DNA of 8,269 nucleotides. It comes from Verrucomicrobia subdivision 6 bacterium BACL9 MAG-120507-bin52 (GTDB taxonomy: Bacteria; Verrucomicrobiota; Verrucomicrobiia; Methylacidiphilales; Verrucolacustridaceae). This document shows, in pieces, positions 5,817 through 8,269 of this stretch. The stretch's first letter is position 1; each line of letters starts with the position of its first letter. Under the pieces are notes generated by a model. The model did not search any database. It was not told the origin of the DNA and saw nothing but the letters and a program-made list of their open reading frames with translations. The translations under genes and the position numbers were made by a program. The stretch covers positions 1 through 8,269 of the forward strand of contig LIBO01000033.1 in assembly GCA_001438005.1 (NCBI GenBank), written 5' to 3'.

Positions 5817-7409
5817 ATGACCATCTTCTCATTCCTGCTTTTCACCGCCCTCGCTTCGGGCCTAACTTGGTTTTTTACTCGTAAGGACGAGGCCCAAAGT
5901 TCCGACGGCTTTTTTCTGGGGGGGCGCTCACTCACTTTTCCGATCATCGCCGGCTCATTGCTGCTGACGAATCTTTCGACTGAGCAGATGGTCGGCCTCA
6001 ATGGCTCTGCCTATGCCCATGGGCTCAGCGTGATGGCTTGGGAGGTGTTGGCTGTCGTTGCCCTGGTCATCATGGCGCTGTTTTTCCTGCCACGTTTCCT
6101 TCGCACGGGGATCACTACGGTGCCGCAGTTTTTAGAAAAGCGTTTCGACCGCACGACGCAAAGTATCGCCAACATGATTTTCCTTCTAGCCTACACTTTT
6201 CTCCTTATCCCACTCATTCTCTACACGGGAGCCGTCGGCTTGATCAGTATGGTCGACCTTCAGGCTCTGACTGGCATCAAGGAATACACCACTCTCTTGG
6301 CGGGCACAGTGGTTTTGATCGGTGTCATGGGGATGCTCTATGCGCGATTCGGCGGGTTACGCACCCTCGCCGTGCTGGATACGATCAATGGGGTGGGTCT
6401 GCTGGTCGGCGGTTTGCTGGTCGGCTACTACGCGCTCAATGCCCTAGGCCATAGCCAAGGAATCGGGGCCGGATGGGAAGCGCTCAAGACAGGTCAACCG
6501 GACCGCATGAACTCGATGGGAGCGGAAGGGTCGGAAGTCCCTTTTTCGACCCTATTCACCGGTGTGGCTCTTTTGAATCTTTTCTACTGGTGCACGAATC
6601 AGCAGATCATTCAGCGCACGTTTGGTGCCTCCAGCCTTGCGGAAGGCCAGAAAGGCGTCTTGCTAACCGGTGCGCTGAAGTTGCTCGGCCCCCTGTACCT
6701 CGTGCTGCCGGGGCTTGCGGCTTACCAGATCTATCAAGGGCAAGGCCTTCCGAACGACCAAGCCTATGGAACGCTGGTGAAGGATCTCTTGCCGCAGCAC
6801 CTGACCGGATTCTTCGCCGCGGTCATGGTGGGCGCTATCCTCAGCTCCTTCAACGCCGCGCTGAATAGCACGTCAGCCCTTTTCTCGATCGGTCTTTACA
6901 AGCACGTGATCAATCCCGCGGGTTCGGAGGAACAAACTGTCCGAGCGGCGAAATGGTTCGTCGTCACGGTGGCCATCGCCTCGATGCTCGGAGCGCCGCT
7001 TCTCATGGGGCAGGACACCATCTTCGGATACCTACAGAAAATGAATGCGATCTATTTCATTCCAATCTTTGCGGTGGTGGTGGTCGGAATGTTACACCCG
7101 CGCGTACCTGCCTTCGCGGCCTCCATTGCCATGGTCGCTGGCATCGTTTTGATATCGGTTGGCTATTTTGTCAAACCAGTTGCGGACGCAATTGCGGCGG
7201 CGAACATCCACGGCTTCCATTTTATCAGTATCGTTTTTGCTCTCCTTGTTGTGTTCTTACTGGTCATGGGTACCGTTGCCCCGAGCGCCACCGCATGGCA
7301 GATCAAGACGGACAACAATATCGATCTCACCCCTTGGAAGGGTGCTTGGTGGGCCGGCGCCGCACTTGTCCTTCTAGTTGTCGGTATCTACGTCGCCTTC
7401 GCGGGATGA
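5817..7409 (+). CDS. Sodium/sugar symporter of the SSS family, vSGLT-like (probable galactose/glucose uptake)
   Basis: This 530-residue inner-membrane protein has roughly 13-14 hydrophobic segments and should couple sodium entry to sugar uptake. It resembles the Vibrio sodium/galactose transporter vSGLT (543 residues) throughout. Residues that contact sugar in vSGLT have counterparts: Q57 in STEQMVGL (vSGLT Q69), E76 in MAWEVL (E88), N254 and Y257 in LLNLFYWCTNQ (N260, Y263), K288 in GALKLLGP (K294) and Q407 in GYLQKMN (Q428). The sodium-site region ILSSFNAALNST at 341-352 matches IVSSLASMLNST of vSGLT. FFLGGRSL at 32-39 and RFGGL at 177-181 are typical family motifs. Galactokinase follows on the same strand, which supports galactose as substrate, though other hexoses are possible. 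The ATG gives a full-length N-terminus but has no Shine-Dalgarno sequence. Confidence 0.93.
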   Translation: MTIFSFLLFTALASGLTWFFTRKDEAQSSDGFFLGGRSLTFPIIAGSLLLTNLSTEQMVGLNGSAYAHGLSVMAWEVLAVVALVIMALFFLPRFLRTGITTVPQFLEKRFDRTTQSIANMIFLLAYTFLLIPLILYTGAVGLISMVDLQALTGIKEYTTLLAGTVVLIGVMGMLYARFGGLRTLAVLDTINGVGLLVGGLLVGYYALNALGHSQGIGAGWEALKTGQPDRMNSMGAEGSEVPFSTLFTGVALLNLFYWCTNQQIIQRTFGASSLAEGQKGVLLTGALKLLGPLYLVLPGLAAYQIYQGQGLPNDQAYGTLVKDLLPQHLTGFFAAVMVGAILSSFNAALNSTSALFSIGLYKHVINPAGSEEQTVRAAKWFVVTVAIASMLGAPLLMGQDTIFGYLQKMNAIYFIPIFAVVVVGMLHPRVPAFAASIAMVAGIVLISVGYFVKPVADAIAAANIHGFHFISIVFALLVVFLLVMGTVAPSATAWQIKTDNNIDLTPWKGAWWAGAALVLLVVGIYVAFAG

Positions 7410-7603
7410 AACAAAAAGGCGAGGGGTCTAAGCTAGCCTCCGTTCTGAAACTTGCCGCGAACGCCTACGCCCCAGTGGACGCCACTTCGATTTCCACCGG
7501 CAATTGGCTGGATGCAACCCAGTGTAGCTCCAGTCTTTTCCTCTATAACCAACACAGTGGGCTCTTTCTGGGGATCCAGCATTCCTCTTTTCGACAAACC
7601 TAA
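7406..7603 (+). CDS. Doubtful small reading frame overlapping the symporter stop
   Basis: This 65-codon frame begins with an ATG that overlaps the symporter TGA as ATGA, the same arrangement as kdsB-pyrG. It starts MKQKGEGSKLASVLKLAANA and ends with serine-rich sequence (QHSSFRQT). It has no recognisable domain, signal peptide or ribosome site. The opposite strand also has a frame of similar length over the same bases (7433-7624), so an open frame is weak evidence here. It may simply be untranslated spacer. Confidence 0.15.
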   Translation: MKQKGEGSKLASVLKLAANAYAPVDATSISTGNWLDATQCSSSLFLYNQHSGLFLGIQHSSFRQT

Positions 7604-7647
7604 AGCGAGATTATGATTCATCATTTCCCCACTCGCCCGATTTTATT
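7410..7647. other. Spacer between the symporter gene and galK
   Basis: The 238 bases hold no confident gene and no clear intrinsic terminator. They contain the doubtful small frame above, a short inverted repeat atgat-tc-atcat at 7613-7624, and a candidate promoter just before galK. The length of the gap suggests galK may have its own promoter rather than relying only on read-through from the symporter. Confidence 0.5.
7591..7617 (+). promoter_or_regulatory. Candidate sigma-70-type promoter for galK
   Basis: TCGACA at 7591-7596 matches the -35 consensus at five of six positions, and TATGAT at 7612-7617 matches the -10 at five of six. The 15-base spacer is shorter than ideal. A perfect inverted repeat atgat-tc-atcat (7613-7624) overlaps the -10 and could be a repressor site. 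Transcription would begin about 25 bases before the galK ATG. Chance matches of this quality are common. Confidence 0.3.
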
Positions 7648-8269
7648 ATGAAAAAACTCCACGGGCTCGCGGCCTTTGTCGCCACTGAATTTGAAAAGGT
7701 CTACGGCCGTCCGCCTCGCTGGATCGCTGCCGCCCCGGGTCGAGTGAATATCATTGGCGAGCACACCGATTACAACGATGGATTCGTCCTACCGATGGCT
7801 ATCGAGTTTTACAGTGTGATGGCGGCTGACCGACCGGTGGATGGCAGTGAGGTCATTACGCTACGCAGCACCCTGGAGGCCGATGCGGTAACGATTGATC
7901 TTTCCCGACCCGTCGTACCAGGCGTGCCGAAATGGGGAAATTACCCTCGGGGCGTCGTCGCCGGTTTTCAGGCGCTCGGCATCCAGCCAGGAGGTCTCGA
8001 CGTGCTTCTTCATTCCACCGTGCCGCTGGGTAGCGGCTTGAGCAGCAGCGCCGCTCTCGAAGTCTGCACCGCGACACTGCTCGAAGCGGTCACGGGCACG
8101 ACTCTTGATCCCGTCGAGAAAGCGCTGCTCTGCCAGAAGGCCGAGCACGACTTCGCAGGGGTCCCTTGTGGTATCATGGACCAGTTCATCTCTGCCCTCG
8201 GACGCGAAAGTCACCTACTCCTGCTGGACTGCCGTACTCGAAAAACCGAGATCGTCCCGATGCAGGACG
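7648..8269 (+). CDS. galK: Galactokinase, N-terminal part (truncated by window edge)
   Basis: Galactokinase phosphorylates galactose with ATP to galactose-1-phosphate, the first committed step of the Leloir pathway, in the cytoplasm. The first 207 codons of an expected 380 or so are present. The galactokinase signature GRVNIIGEHTDYNDG is at residues 31-45, with R32, E38, H39 and D41 in the sugar and catalytic region. The GHMP-kinase ATP loop PLGSGLSSSAALE is at 126-138. GIMDQF at 175-180 places the catalytic aspartate at D178 (E. coli D174). The start ATG gives a natural N-terminus; upstream sequence is T-rich with no Shine-Dalgarno sequence. The symporter upstream on the same strand would supply its substrate. 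galT, galE and mutarotase genes are not in view and may lie downstream. Confidence 0.97.
   Translation, partial: MKKLHGLAAFVATEFEKVYGRPPRWIAAAPGRVNIIGEHTDYNDGFVLPMAIEFYSVMAADRPVDGSEVITLRSTLEADAVTIDLSRPVVPGVPKWGNYPRGVVAGFQALGIQPGGLDVLLHSTVPLGSGLSSSAALEVCTATLLEAVTGTTLDPVEKALLCQKAEHDFAGVPCGIMDQFISALGRESHLLLLDCRTRKTEIVPMQD

Noticed and set aside
7507..7580. Inverted repeat gctggat / atccagc in the galK spacer
   Set aside because: It has only seven paired bases across a 60-base loop with no supporting inner pairing, so chance is likely.
5953..7603. Long alternative-frame reading frames over the symporter gene
   Set aside because: They are rich in Arg, Gly and His with no domain logic and lie over a gene with a strong family match. 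They are shadow frames of a GC-rich gene.
7856..8214. Minus-strand frames within galK
   Set aside because: They lie opposite clearly conserved galactokinase motifs and show no motifs of their own.

Overview
The window looks like chromosomal DNA of a Gram-negative bacterium that makes lipopolysaccharide. It is moderately GC-rich, with complete Kdo and heptose precursor genes. The kdsB-pyrG adjacency is also known from Chlamydia, and gmhB carries a DRDDT nucleophile motif. I therefore lean towards the PVC group, most likely Verrucomicrobiota, but this is inference from gene order and protein style and no marker gene is present.

Layout. Positions 1-2906 on the minus strand form a compact operon, transcribed from right to left: hldA-type heptose-7-phosphate kinase, gmhB-type phosphatase, kdsB, then pyrG, which leaves the window at base 1. 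Junctions are an 8-base overlap, a 7-base gap and a 4-base ATGA overlap. The genes cover two heptose-precursor steps, activation of Kdo with CTP, and CTP synthesis itself. Positions 2907-3145 are a divergent intergenic region. It holds two hairpins with unrelated stems that present the same 18-base loop sequence, plus a G-rich tract. Positions 3146-5606 on the plus strand hold a PHP-family histidinol-phosphatase and, 4 bases later, an exported transglutaminase-like protein. Positions 5607-5816 contain no intact gene, but two reading frames joined by one frameshift look like the remains of a small gene. Positions 5817-7409 encode a sodium/sugar symporter closely resembling vSGLT. A 238-base spacer with a candidate promoter follows, then the first 207 codons of galactokinase (galK), which runs off the right edge.

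How the genes work together. The left half supplies activated sugars for the lipopolysaccharide inner core. The right half is a galactose uptake and phosphorylation pair: symport with sodium, then phosphorylation to galactose-1-phosphate. The middle pair joins a histidine-biosynthesis phosphatase to an exported cysteine-protease-fold protein with no obvious functional link.

I see no defence system, CRISPR array, integrase, transposase, tRNA or rRNA. The least explained items are the twin shared-loop hairpins, the exported transglutaminase-like protein and the frameshifted remnant.
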